DNA of 64,000 bases from Atrina japonica (Eukaryota > Mollusca > Bivalvia > Pterioida > Pinnidae): contig BROG01000046.1 in NCBI GenBank assembly GCA_030159075.1, positions 1,575,001-1,639,000 of the forward strand, read 5' to 3'. The translations under genes and the position numbers were made by a program. Positions 1 to 10,889 of this stretch are shown here, piece by piece. The notes under the pieces are model-generated. The model was not told the origin of the DNA. It saw nothing but the letters and a program-made list of their open reading frames with translations, and searched no databases. The first letter of the stretch is position 1, and each line of letters starts with the position of its first letter.

Positions 1-344
1 GGTTCACTTCGATTATCCTCGTCCTTTGACAGAAAATAGGATGGTTTACGGTGAATAAACAAATGACGGTCCTGCAGGACTTGGTCACTGAATTTGAACA
101 CATTTTCCAGAGAAAATACTGGCGATGGAGGTGGCACAGACAAGTGATTTACGTCCGCTCGAGGTAAATAAACATTGATTAATCCACTGTTCTTTCCATA
201 GCTAAACTCGTCTGATTCGTTTTCCATATTGTTATGATTATTCCTACTCGAGATTATTTCATAGATGTTCAAGGATTCATCTGTCAAAGCAGACCAAGGT
301 TCATATTGAGGATATTTTTTGATTAACAAAAACACAAACGCAAT
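1..344 (-). CDS. Partial exon: end of a membrane span plus cytoplasmic-type tail, running off the window
   Basis: Read on the minus strand from 344 to 1, one frame stays open for 114 codons and reaches the window edge. It starts IAFVFLLIKKYPQYEPW, a hydrophobic stretch ending in two lysines. A polar, acidic, Pro/Ser-containing stretch follows (LSVPPPSPVFSLENVF, then FLSKDEDNRSEP). This is the look of the last residues of a transmembrane helix followed by a cytoplasmic tail. A plausible 3' splice site (ACAG) lies at 348-345, and an in-frame TGA sits just before it, which supports an exon boundary there. An internal ATG at 227 is an alternative start, but the open frame upstream of it also reads like protein. 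I do not recognise the family. Earlier exons, expected at higher coordinates, were not found. Confidence 0.42.
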   Translation of the reverse strand, partial: MAFVFLLIKKYPQYEPWSALTDESLNIYEIISSRNNHNNMENESDEFSYGKNSGLINVYLPRADVNHLSVPPPSPVFSLENVFKFSDQVLQDRHLFIHRKPSYFLSKDEDNRSE

Positions 345-1599
345 CTGTCCTCAACATGCACAAACCCCACAAGCTCTGCAAGATCATATGTCGACACTAT
401 TATTTATTCCAAGTGTATAAACAAAACGTCTTTATTCACATGGTATGTCACTTCTTAACTATACCGTATCTTGTCCTGAATTACATTGCTTTTCATGTTT
501 AAATTCCTCTATGAGATGGCGATTTTTAAATCAACTTTAAACAGAACGTTACAACCAGCGCTGACCCATACAAAGTATTTTTGAAAAACCCTCAACATGT
601 AATAGTATTGAGGACTCCAAAGATGTTTTTGTTAGTGGTGTATGCTGTTAATGGATCCATTTTACCTACACAAAAGAGCTCTAAATCTACATTTGTATAG
701 AAGTAACCTTGGTACAATTAAAGGTCTCCCGTCATAAACTATATACGTAGATAAAACAACTTGCAATATGGATGACTACATTTACATAGATATATGAAAG
801 ATAAGCCCCGTGAAATGCGACATTCTTCCATTGTCTGACATCGATTATCCGGCGTATAAAAAACATCTGATATATCTAGAAATTGTTCTGTATTTTAAAT
901 CTAAACTTATTAAAACAGTTGATCACTTATCGATTCTTTTTAGTTAAATCATATTTAGCGTGTGAACCCATTGATAGTTTTGCCATGCTGACAAACAAAC
1001 AAAATCAGAACTAATTACAGGTAAAGTTTTTAAGTTGTTTTACAAACTGGGGTAAACGTTTGTAAATAGGTTCTCTAAATTTCAATGTTTGTCATAAGTT
1101 AGAACATTGAGCGACTCAATTTCTTTATTAACTGTCTTGTTTAAATTTGTCCTAACTTGTTAAGCATAAAAAATAGAATAAAGTATCCCAAATTAATAAA
1201 CAATTATTTGAACATATATGTTTATATCACATTTAGATTTGGCCTGCCATCAGATCTCGGGATTGCTGTGTCCAACATTCCATTTGTTTGAAATATCAAA
1301 ATATTAAAGAGTACCGGTAGAATAATTAGAAATGATGCGTCACATGGCACTTAATTAAGATTAACCTCCACACAGTATTATTTTATTAACCCCTTGTTTG
1401 CTAATATATAAAACACTAAAACATTTTTAAAAAGTACCGATAGTAACATTGTGTACATATTTTGGACGATTTAATTTTGGCCATTTTCATAGGATGGCCA
1501 AATTGGCCAAAATTAAACAATGGCCAAAATATACCAATTTTCGGATATCAATAACTCATTCCGTATTCTATCTTGAATATTTTCTATTTTGAATGGTGC
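345..1599. other. AT-rich non-coding stretch
   Basis: No ORF with coding character, no RNA gene and no clear mobile element was seen. The only local structure is the 14-bp inverted repeat at 1470-1517. If the exon at 1-344 is real, this is probably intron of that gene. Confidence 0.5.
1470..1517. repeat. Perfect 14-bp inverted repeat with 20-nt loop
   Basis: The arm TTTAATTTTGGCCA at 1470-1483 is exactly complementary to TGGCCAAAATTAAA at 1504-1517. The loop is 20 nt. A third TGGCCAAAAT lies at 1521-1530. There is no T-tract or gene context to suggest a terminator. It may be the end of a small transposon or a chance AT-rich palindrome. Confidence 0.6.
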
Positions 1600-1838
1600 T
1601 TTACGCCAAACTCAACAATTTTTCATTTATATGGAGGCGGCCAGTTTTTATTGGTGGAGGACAGAACCCGGTTACAATGTACCCGGAAATAGACCACCGG
1701 CCTTCCGCAAGTAAACCAGCAAACATTCTCACAAAAATAAGCTTTTGTTCCAGCGGGATTCGAACATGAGCTGACCTGCAGTGAGAAAATTCATGGTTCA
1801 AAGTGCAATACTTTAACCACTTGGCCACGGAGGTCCCA
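1600..1838 (-). mobile_element. tRNA-derived SINE, copy A
   Basis: On the minus strand the element starts with a tRNA-like head: box A is TGGCCAAGTGGTTAA and box B is GTTCGAATCCC, with a long variable-arm-like spacer of the Ser/Leu tRNA kind. A tRNA-unrelated body follows and ends near TTGTTGAGTTTGGCGTAA. The same head, body and tail are found at 34664-34895 (plus) and 63240-63468 (minus), so this is a dispersed family and not a tRNA gene. The 75-codon ORF that crosses it is a by-product. Confidence 0.85.
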
Positions 1839-1970
1839 GTATTATATGTAAGCTTGTCCAGATTTGTATCAATAACCCCAAGAATGAAAGAAACGTATAA
1901 ATAGGAAATGTATTATTTCGTCAGCATTAAATGAATTATAAATTATCAATATTAGTGAAGTTGTTGGGCG

Positions 1971-2300
1971 GTGTCATATAGAAAAACCTATCGCATAGAG
2001 AATCTCCCCCCGAAAGTTTTCTATATAGAACCCCCACCCCCACCCCGGAAAATTTGCTACATAGAAAATATTCCCCCGGACAGAATATTAGCTATATAGA
2101 AAACATTCCCCGTGGGAATTTTTTTTTATATAGAGAATGTTCCTATTTTTATAGTAAATGTTCCCCCTGGAAATTTTACTATATATAAAACTTTCCTCCT
2201 GAATTTGCTCATCGATTATTTCGAAATATAATATACTAAAAAATATATGCTGAGTGTAAATCCCACGTGTTTCCAGATTTGAATATATAGGAGACGTTCT
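1971..2300. repeat. Degenerate CTATATAGAAAA/CCCC minisatellite, left block
   Basis: Irregular units of about 25-35 bp alternate a CTATATAGAAAA-type core with C-rich segments such as ATTCCCCC and CCCCCACCCC. The block starts GTGTCATATAGAAAAACCT at 1971. That sequence recurs inverted (AGGTTTTCTATATGACAGC) at 4760-4778, at the far side of the Penelope-like element. Confidence 0.7.
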
Positions 2301-2380
2301 CACTTACTTTGGGACAGTCTCATAAGATAATTTCTCTCTTATTTTATTCAAACTTATAAGAGAAGTTTCCACATATACTA

Positions 2381-2611
2381 AAGTAATATTTGGCACTGAT
2401 AGCACATTTAAATTTCTAAATTCTTCTTAAGGTAGGATAGCCATCTTTTTAAAGTGGTTACTCTTATACAGATTTTGATTATACGTTTAAATTTATTGTT
2501 TGGTCTTGCCTTATACCACTTTCTCTTTAGAAAATCTATTTAAAATTGTAGCTCAACTGACAGAAACGATCGTCTAAAGCATTATAACTTTGGTATTATG
2601 TTTATAATATC
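2381..2611. repeat. Left long direct repeat flanking the Penelope-like element
   Basis: The segment begins AAGTAATATTTGGCACTGAT and ends near TATGTTTATAATATCT. It matches 4027-4267 in the same orientation along its whole length, with scattered substitutions and small indels; copy two carries a short insert after GCTCAACTGA. The two copies bracket the reverse transcriptase remnant, as Penelope LTR-like repeats do. They have clearly diverged, so the insertion is old. Confidence 0.75.
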
Positions 2612-2893
2612 TATAACCACTGGGTCGTTGTCACTGCTTGTGGACCGTTTGAGTCCCCGAGGGTATACATAAATTAAGTACCTGGTATTTCGGTACCAGT
2701 TGATATTCTTATACTAAGTAAAATTGAAGAAGTACCAATCAATAATCAAAACTCAAGTCCATTATAACACGACTAATTAGATGTGCAAATGGTCTCAACA
2801 TGAAGAACAATTACGAATCACAAACGAGACACTTTAAGACCAGGTGTGGTTTGGTGTTCAAGTTGGGTAAAAAGCATGATTGGTGAAACGGAG

Positions 2894-3900
2894 TCACTGT
2901 CTGTGGCCGTGATCCAGAATACTATCTAATATCTCTGGGAGGGGAACTTCATAATGTTTAACAAGATCCACGTATCGACAATAAAACTTCTTAAACGGCG
3001 ACTCCAAGTGTTTAACAATGTAACCTTGTGTAAGTAGTTTATTGGCTAGTCGTTTAGCTCTCAGAATAAAACATTCATAAAAAGAGCATGCCCTGGCATA
3101 ACGTATAAGTTGTGAAATGAAAACGCCATAGGCAGGAGAAGATGGAATATTACTACTTAGAAACGGGAAGTTTGTGATATGGAAATTGAAATCGTCTCAT
3201 TTGTCATAGAGGGATGTGTGAAGTTGACCGTCTTTTCCAATCGACAGGAGTAAATCTAGGTAAGAAGCAGATGTGTTGCTCTCTGTCGTCTCATTGATCT
3301 CTAGCTCAACAGGATACATCTGGCCAAGGTAATTCTGAAATTCTGAATTATATATAGACAGAACATCGTCGATATACCTGTAAGTAAAATTGAACCGAGA
3401 TGCTAACTGTTTGTTTCCTTTGGAGAGCAGAGACTGTATAAATTCCACTTCATATAAATACAAAAATATGTCAGCCAAGAGGGGTGCACAATTGGTACCC
3501 ATAGGAATGCCGACAATCTGTTCAAAAACTTTTCCCGCAAAAACCACGAACATGTTGTCTACTAGAAACCCCAGCATCTTGATAATATCGTCTTCAGTGT
3601 ACTTGTTATTGGAATTAGAGTGTTCCTTGACAAAATAAGGTCTTCATGACCAAACACTAAATATTTATATCTGCGATTTCCATTTTTGTATACAAAAGAG
3701 TTTTGTATAATAGATATTAATCTGTTTTTTGAGTTTTTGGTGAGAGATTGTTGTGTAAAGGGTCGAAAAAATCAAAAGACTTTATGCTTGTTATATGTTT
3801 GAAATTTGGAGATTTTAAATGTTCCAACAATTCTTTTGAATCTGATTGACTCCGCTTCTTGAGTAGGCCGTTATACAGTACTTCCGGAGACCTTGTTTAA
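2894..3900 (-). pseudogene. Penelope-like element reverse transcriptase, decayed
   Basis: The best-preserved part is the open frame 3577-3197. It contains IPMGTNCAPLLADIFLY, then YRYIDDVLSIYN with the YIDD catalytic motif at 3376-3365, then SASYLDLLLSI. These are characteristic of Penelope-like (PLE) reverse transcriptases. After LYDK an in-frame TGA interrupts the frame. The same frame then continues as PLE-like sequence (NFPFLSSNIP, YGVFISQLIRYARAC) to a stop at 2896-2894. Upstream, to about 3900, PLE-like sequence (LLKKRSQSDSKELLEHL) continues but with stops and frame changes. No GIY-YIG endonuclease is visible in the roughly 280 bp between the RT end and the left repeat, so the copy is truncated or never had one. 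It cannot code for a working enzyme. Confidence 0.9.
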
Positions 3901-4026
3901 TATGTGTTAGAAGTTTGGTAAGCAAAATAGATAAAGGCTCGGTGGAACACTTAGATGACCCCGCAATGAAGCGGTGTTATAGGGATTTTTGTGCATCTTC
4001 GGAATCCAATAAATATATGGCAATTC

Positions 4027-4267
4027 AAGTAATATTTGGCACTGATAGCTCAATTAAATTTCCAAATTCTTCTAAAGCTTGGATAACCATCCTTTCACAG
4101 TGGTTACTCTTAAACGGATTTTTATTATACGATGTTATTTGGTCTTGCCTGATACAACTTTCTCCTCACAAAATCTGTTTAAAATTGTAGCTCAACTGAT
4201 GAAGTCTAATTGACAGAAACAATCGTCTTGAGCACTATAACTTTAGTATTATGTTTATAATATTCTA
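4027..4267. repeat. Right long direct repeat flanking the Penelope-like element
   Basis: This is the partner of 2381-2611 in the same orientation. Both share the start AAGTAATATTTGGCACTGAT, the middle GTGGTTACTCTTA and TTTGGTCTTGCCT, and the end TATGTTTATAATAT. A short piece resembling its end also occurs at 25343-25377 in a PLK intron. Confidence 0.75.
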
Positions 4268-4675
4268 AGTGTAATAATATATGTACTATAAAATCTGTTT
4301 AAAAACTAGACCCTTAAAATTATGTTGGTAAATCATTCTGTCTTAATTAGTTACATACTGACCTTTGCTTGGTCGTGAAATACTATGAATTAGCTGATAT
4401 ATATTTGAATAATATGAGTATTAGATTAAATCAGCAAAGTGAAAATCATCTAATTAAAAGATTAGTTATAGAAGAAGAAAATTGCGTTTACTGAAAGAAA
4501 CATTTAATGCCCATATCATCCGACACCGAGAATTGTTTGAATTGCACTGTTTGTTTTTGTATTGCGCATATATGTATTTAGAATCCTGGATCCCGATATA
4601 TCTAATGGCTGACATAAAAGTCAAACCTATAAAGGGCAGGTGGGAAAGTTTTCTATGCAGAGAGGATGGAGTGAA

Positions 4676-4780
4676 TTCTATATATTAGAAAACATTCCCC
4701 ATGGAGGAAGCTTTTCCATATAGAAAATTTTCCGGAGGAAGATTTTGTTTGGGTGGGGGAGGTTTTCTATATGACAGCGG
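4676..4780. repeat. Degenerate CTATATAGAAAA minisatellite, right block
   Basis: The same unit type as 1971-2300 recurs (TTAGAAAACATTCCCC, then ATATAGAAAATTTTCC). It ends in GGTTTTCTATATGACAGC, the inverted counterpart of the left block's first 19 bp. The two blocks therefore enclose the Penelope-like element and its direct repeats. Confidence 0.65.
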
Positions 4781-6399
4781 CATGCAAACACCATCTTTTT
4801 AAATAATTCTCATTATCTATCATTATTTAGATCAAAAGATTTTTATATTGTAAGAATTTATTTTGAGAAAAAAGTTAGGTTTAAAAGTTAACTGATATCA
4901 TAATGTTCTATACTTATCATCATGTTCTTTTGTAGGAACAGTGTTCACAGATATAGTACCTGTTCTATTGTAGGAACAGTGTTCACAGATATAGTACCTA
5001 TCGTCCTTTTCAACAAACTCCTGTTTCTGAGGAATTTGGCGAAACTTTCTTTGCGCATATCATTACAAATACTATGAAAATGTGAAAAGAGAAACTTTCA
5101 TAAATTTTTAGTTTATTGTATTTATCTAAATTTATGAATGTGAATATTTATTAAGATCAGCGAAATGTTTTCATACATTCTAAATCAATTTGTGTAATGC
5201 AATCCATTTTCAAGAACATCCAATCCTAAGCTATCGGTAGAAAATTTACCATTATTTTCTTTATTTATCTTCAACGTAAAGGTTTATACAGTTTTTCAGA
5301 GTACTTTGCTGAGATAAATGGTGATATTTTTTGAGAAATTTCTGTTTTACATATCGAATCTGTGTTACAGTTCTTCTAACTCAGTTTTACCCTAATGTTA
5401 AAATGAGTTATTTTAAGAATGTCGTTAAATCAGTTAAAGTAGACTGGTTCAGTTACACATATTGTAATTTTCACGTTTTTTTCTTTCCTGACACGAACGC
5501 AGGTTTTTAATTCACGGCTTTATCAACACCGTCAATATAGCGAATATCAACACCGCGAACTATTCCGCCATACAGTATTGAGTGTTACTTGTTGATGACA
5601 TATTAGTGTGTTGTAACGCCGTGGAAATGTAATAGAGTTATGATGATGACTGTTGAAAGTGATTATAACGTTTACCCATAGCTTTATTTATCATCATTAT
5701 ATGTCATTTAACCAAATATTTTAGAAAGGAAGACATATACATGTATATTAACAAGATACAAGGAGGATAACTCTTGCACAAAATAAATGCTGTGTTCCCG
5801 CTAGAGTAATGCCACCATCAGCGAAATCCGATCTTATTTAAAGTTTAGATAAAAACGATTCAATTTGTACGTCATATCAATGAATATAATGAATATATAT
5901 ATTATCAGGATCCACACAAAGAGATCAGTTTACTAGCAATTTGCATATTCGTCTTTTATACATCATGTTACAACTTACTAAGTCTTTCATGGATGAATAT
6001 TTTAAAATCAATTTTCATGTCAGCTTTTTCTGTTCTTGTTATACTGTGTGTTTATAAGAATCCATTCTCTTCAAGTAAGCTTCTAAAACATCGAATCAGC
6101 TGACGAATTACATATGCTGGCATTATCATGTTTTGCAATTTGATCTCTGACCCAGAAAAAAAATAAGTAGCATTTTTTTTTCGAGCAATCATATTATTTT
6201 TTAATAATAATAGAGGAAAGCTTAGAATTTGTTTTGTTTGTCTTATAATAATATGTAGAATGGACTTTCACATTCATATAAAATATTGTGGACATCTTCA
6301 ATCTTATGAATCAATGCTTAAATGGAACATCGATGAAACATCTCATTCTGTATAACAAATGTATTTTCCAGTTAATTTGGAATTGTGGTACATATTGTA
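4781..6399. other. AT-rich intergenic stretch
   Basis: Apart from the tandem duplication at 4923-4998 I see no coding signal, RNA gene or recognisable element here. Confidence 0.5.
4923..4998. repeat. 38-bp tandem duplication, 37/38 identical
   Basis: The unit at 4923-4960 is repeated head to tail at 4961-4998 with a single T/A difference at position 7. Each unit contains the palindrome GGAACAGTGTTC. The near identity points to a recent duplication in otherwise diverged surroundings. Confidence 0.95.
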
Positions 6400-7210
6400 T
6401 AACACGAAAAACAATTTGCCAAAATTGTTTACTATTATAAATGGTATGAATAAAATATAATTTTCATAAATGACTTTTTAAAAGATAATGTTACCTTTTA
6501 TAAAATTAATGAATAGAAGGATAAATTAAACATTGAAATATTATTTCTCGAATATAATGGAATTATTTCTGTGATAAGACAATTATTTCAGGCAAATAAC
6601 CAAAATGAGGTAAATAAAGTCCAAGCACCTCGGATCCCACCCAAAATAAAATATATTGTTAAAAGTAAAAAAAAAAGATTCAAAAGAGGTGTATGATATC
6701 TTAAAAATTAATAATGAATTACCAAAAGCACAGAAAAAATAGGAAGACATTTTCCGAAGCTTTGAACAAGATAAATGGAAACTAATATATTGTAGACCCT
6801 TCTTAATTACACATGACACAAAACTCCACTGGTTCCAATATAGGATTAATCATATGATTTTAACAACAAATAAATTTGCTTTTAAAATTGGAATATGTGG
6901 AAATTCTGTATGTGCCTTTTGTCATATGTGAACATATTCAGACTTTTTTGTATGATATTCAGGCATGGTTAACGCCATTTTCTATAAATTTAGAAATAAA
7001 CAAGGAAAAAAACCTTCTCTGTTCAGGTAAATCATCAAAGGAAAATTTAGTAATGTTACTTAATTTAAAATATTTTATCTTTGTGAGGAATTACAGCAAG
7101 GAAAAACCTTAAATTATTGCCTTTAAAATTACCTCAAGCAAATCTATTTAGTTTTACAAATGTACAGCAGTCAAAACTAAAAGAATTGACTCATTTAATA
7201 TTGAATTTGT
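6400..7210 (+). pseudogene. L1-like LINE ORF2 C-terminal remnant
   Basis: Translating the plus strand in shifting frames gives the usual C-terminal region of an L1/Tx1-type ORF2 protein. Visible pieces are NNELPKAQKK, then DKWKLIYCRPFLITHDTKL, then HWFQYRINHMILTTNKFAFK, then a cysteine pair in CGNSVCAFCH with a following EHIQTFLYD, and finally YFIFVRNYSKEKP. Stops and frame changes occur throughout. The endonuclease and the catalytic RT core are not recognisable upstream, so this is a 5'-truncated dead copy. The pyrimidine-rich tract at 7280-7385 may belong to its 3' end. The family call rests on remembered consensus patterns. Confidence 0.75.
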
Positions 7211-7669
7211 TAATTGGAAATTAGCATTAGATATGTGATACTAGACATTTTCATTTGTCAAGTACATGTATATGGAACCTACTTTCTCTCTTTTTCTTGC
7301 TCTTCACTTCCTTACATCATTCTGTCTTTCTCTCCTTATCTTGGATATCCATTCCTTACCTCATTCTGTCTCTCCCTTTCTTCAGGATTAAAAAATCTAT
7401 TTTTCTTCAAGATATTTACTTTTGTACAAAAGTAAAAAGTATATACAAGTATATGTGCATGCATGTTGTATGTGTTTCATGTTTAGGTTTGGGTATTATT
7501 TATACATATTTATGTTTGTGCGCGTGAATATATGTATATGTAACTTTGTTGGATACATATATACGTGTGGGTGAATATATACCTATGTATGCATGCATAT
7601 TGACAAATTATATGTACACCAATGGATGATATAAAAGTTTAACCAGGTAGTATTAAAAGTTTTGTGTAG

Positions 7670-7943
7670 TTATATTCAATATATGTATGTATGTGTACAT
7701 GTATATGTTATTATATGTATGTGTATGTATGTATATGTGTGTATAAGTATATATGTGTATGGTAATATGGGTAGGTACATTGTATGTACATGCATGTATG
7801 TATGTATGCATGTATAATGTATGTATGTATGTATGTATGTATGCATGTATGTATGTATGTATGTATGTATGTATGTATGTATGTATGTATGTATGTATGT
7901 ATGTATGTATGTATGTATGTATGTATGTATGTATGTATGTATG

Positions 7944-7973
<30 letters not shown>
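7670..7973. repeat. ATGT/GTAT tetranucleotide microsatellite
   Basis: A degenerate TATG-rich lead-in from about 7670 turns into an almost pure (ATGT)n run at 7818-7973, interrupted only by ATGC variants. The overlapping MYVC-type and YIHT-type reading frames on both strands come from the repeat and are not genes. Confidence 0.95.
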
Positions 7974-7974
<1 letters not shown>

Positions 7975-8763
7975 GAATTTATAGGGGAATTTGCTGTGTT
8001 TACAAGAAAAATAATATTTCGATTCTTTCTACTTTTACTACTTGTACCTGATGTACAATAACAAATGAGAGCCATACACTGGCATACAAATTATATACCT
8101 ATATATTTTATGAAAATAAGGTCAGGACCAGTGTATACAACTGGTAAGGTTGAGTATCAATTGCAATATAAAACATCTCAGATACCAAAGTATAAATATT
8201 TGGGATGTCCAGGACACAGATACAAATCCGGCAAAAATGGACAAACATGGACCTCTGAAAATCAAGAGGTGGGATCAGGTGCCATGGAGAAGTACGCATC
8301 CCCTGTCGACCGGTCACATCCGCCGTGAGTCCACAGTCAAGTCCAAATGAAATATGCAAAAATCTGGATTTCTCAAGCAATATTCACAAAATATATGGGG
8401 ATTTTAAAAATATGTCTATGTATATCTCCTTTTTAGCTGTTGTATATCAATCTAAGTAGTAAAAAAGAAAAAGAAAATTTTTGAAGAAAAAAACAGCCAA
8501 TACATTTATGAACAATTATGACGATAGTAATGGTAACGGTACAGTTGATACAGTATACTATATATACAATAATGGTGGAGACAGAAATGAATAAACAAGC
8601 GTAATAATAATGCTAAGGGTAGTTATGGTGATATTTGGTAAAGCATTTTTTCTATTAAGTAATGTTCATAAAAAGTTTGCTTTTTATTATGAATATCTGA
8701 ACAGTTCTAGAAATTGTAGTATTATCTGATTTCCATAGAGCAGCAACTACACATTAACTTGAT

Positions 8764-9262
8764 ATGGAACTATGGTTACGGTCTACGTTGGTCTATGGTA
8801 CGTTGGCCTTGGTGTTGTCTACGTTGGTCTATGGTACGATGGTACGTTGGCCTATGGTACGTTGGCCTATGGTACGTTGGTCTATGGTACGTTGGTCTAT
8901 GGTACGTTGGTCTATGGTACGATGGTACGTTGGTCTATGGTACGTTGGTCTATGGTACGTTGTATGCGTTGGTCTATGGTACGTTGGTCTATGTTCGTCC
9001 ATATTGATGTTTTATGTAATAAAAAAAAGTCTATGGTAAACGTTGGTCTATTATGTAGTACGTTGGTCTATGTTCGTGATGGAACTCTATGGTAAACGTT
9101 GGTCTATGGTACGTTGGTCTATCTCTTCGTTGGTCTTCATGGTAACGTTGGTCCTTTTACAAATGAAGCAAGAATGAACCCCTACGTTCTTCAACCCCAG
9201 AATACATCTCCATGTTTATCGTTGGTCACGCGTTACAAACGATGGTACGTTGGTCTATGGTA
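8764..9262. repeat. 15-bp minisatellite, unit TATGGTACGTTGGTC
   Basis: More than 20 copies of a 15-bp unit run from 8764 to about 9150, with variants (GATGGTACG, GGCCTATGG). The last copies lie at 9239-9262, after a non-repeat interruption at about 9155-9235. Because 15 is a multiple of three, three plus-strand frames stay open (GLWYV repeats). There is no start context or non-repeat coding sequence to suggest a protein. Confidence 0.93.
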
Positions 9263-9269
9263 CGATGGT

Positions 9270-10889
9270 AAATCGTTCAGGTCCACCATAAACTGGCACG
9301 CCTTTTCATATAGCTATGCGTAAGGAGTGCAATTTCTTTCACAATGTAGTATCGGACATGGGCTTTCTAGTTATGCCCTCACTGGGGCTAAATGGAAGCC
9401 CGTTCCTCCATATTATGGATGTTTTAGACGATGGGCCAAACATAATAAACCAAGTCTGATGGCTGAAAGACCAAATTTCGTTTAAAACTTTTTTTTTTTT
9501 TTTTTTTATATATATGGTTATTTGAAAACTTAAAGATATATGTATTTAATGATCCAGAAGTAGTAAAATTTACATGCCATCATCAAATAATATAGCACCG
9601 AAAAGAATTGTCTCATTTCATTTTCAAAGGACGAGATCCTTCGATAACTCATTTTATAAAAGACCGATGGTTTTATACTGGATACAGTTCAAAAAACCCA
9701 TATAAGCTACTGCTCATCACAATATTTTTACCTCAGTTTGCGGTGTAAATCAGATGTGAACTTAGATGAAAATTTTGTATTAGTTCGTAGATTTCTCATT
9801 TTACACAAAAACATAAAAAATTTAAAGAAAGACTTTTTGTGTTAAATACTCTGTACTTGCTGTCGCATGATTCCATTTCAAGTTTGGAATTTATATTGTA
9901 AGAGTCCTATGGGAACCAATTTGCTTAGAACTTACAAGCAACTTCTATGTAAAATTTAAAATTGACATTTATATAAATGAGCTATATATATGTCTAGCGA
10001 ACTGCCAGATCAAGCACACACGCTTCAACTTGAAAATAATAACAGAGACGAAATTAGCACAAAACGATAAACGCGACGATACATTTTGAATTAACTGATT
10101 AATTAAACCTGAATGACCAAACAGCAACCCCTATAAGAGGTTACACAAATTGAAAACAAAACTGTCAACGTTCCGCAAATGAATAGTCTTGTTTACTACA
10201 TTAGTTGAGTTCCTTCGTTGGCGGTTGTTGAGACTTTACCAATGACACCCTTGTCGATTTTGTAATTATTATTATTATCCCACCTCTTGGTTTCCATTAT
10301 TTTTATTATTATTATTATTGATTATACAAGATTCTTTTTACTTTCTAGTAAAAGCTACTATACTGTTTTTGTATTAGTTCGTAAAACTCACGAAATACTG
10401 CTTGCTGTCGCAACCGAATTTCATCGGCTATGTAAAATTGAAAACTATGAGCTTCAAATTTAGAACTTTGCCCATCTATTTACGAGTAATTAAACCTGAA
10501 TGACCCAGCAACCCCTTTTTTATCTTTTGTGACTCACATTTTTAAATGACCCCATAATTATTATTATTGCTTAGTTTTTATGATTATTATCTTTTTTTTA
10601 TCAACCTATACTTTTAGTGTTGCTGTCATCCCTTTTCATATGTAACCCCTTTTTTTTTAGTAAATTTTTTGTGCATTTCCCCATAATTATTATTGTGCTA
10701 GATAATTCCAATAAAAAAAAAGTGCACCAATAAAAAAAACACCATTGCTATTTGTATACTGCAATCATTTTAATATATTGTTAATTATTTGTTTTGATTA
10801 CCTCACATGACCCTTCATGGTCATCACTTTGCGTCCATTGCCTGTCCGTCCGTCTGCCCGTCCGATAACATTTTAATCTTCTTCTGGAG
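9270..10889. other. AT-rich intergenic stretch with short homopolymers
   Basis: It contains a 20-nt poly-T near 9490, ATT-rich runs around 10267-10320, and a short CCGTCCGTCTGCCCGTCCG motif at 10845-10863 that leads into the next tandem array. No gene was seen. Confidence 0.5.

Noticed and set aside
4923..4998. Glucocorticoid-type response elements
   Set aside because: The GAACA/TGTTC halves are one base apart and not three, so they do not fit the receptor spacing.
7653..8075. 140-codon ORF of YIHT repeats and the MYVC ORFs on the other strand
   Set aside because: They are translations of the ATGT microsatellite.
8065..8350. Overlapping ORFs in three frames, with WDQVPWRSTHP and similar
   Set aside because: The segment (GTGGGATCAGGTGCCATGG to GACCGGTCACATCCGCCGTG) looks like a fragment of a dispersed repeat, but there is no second copy here and no frame is favoured, so it was not annotated.
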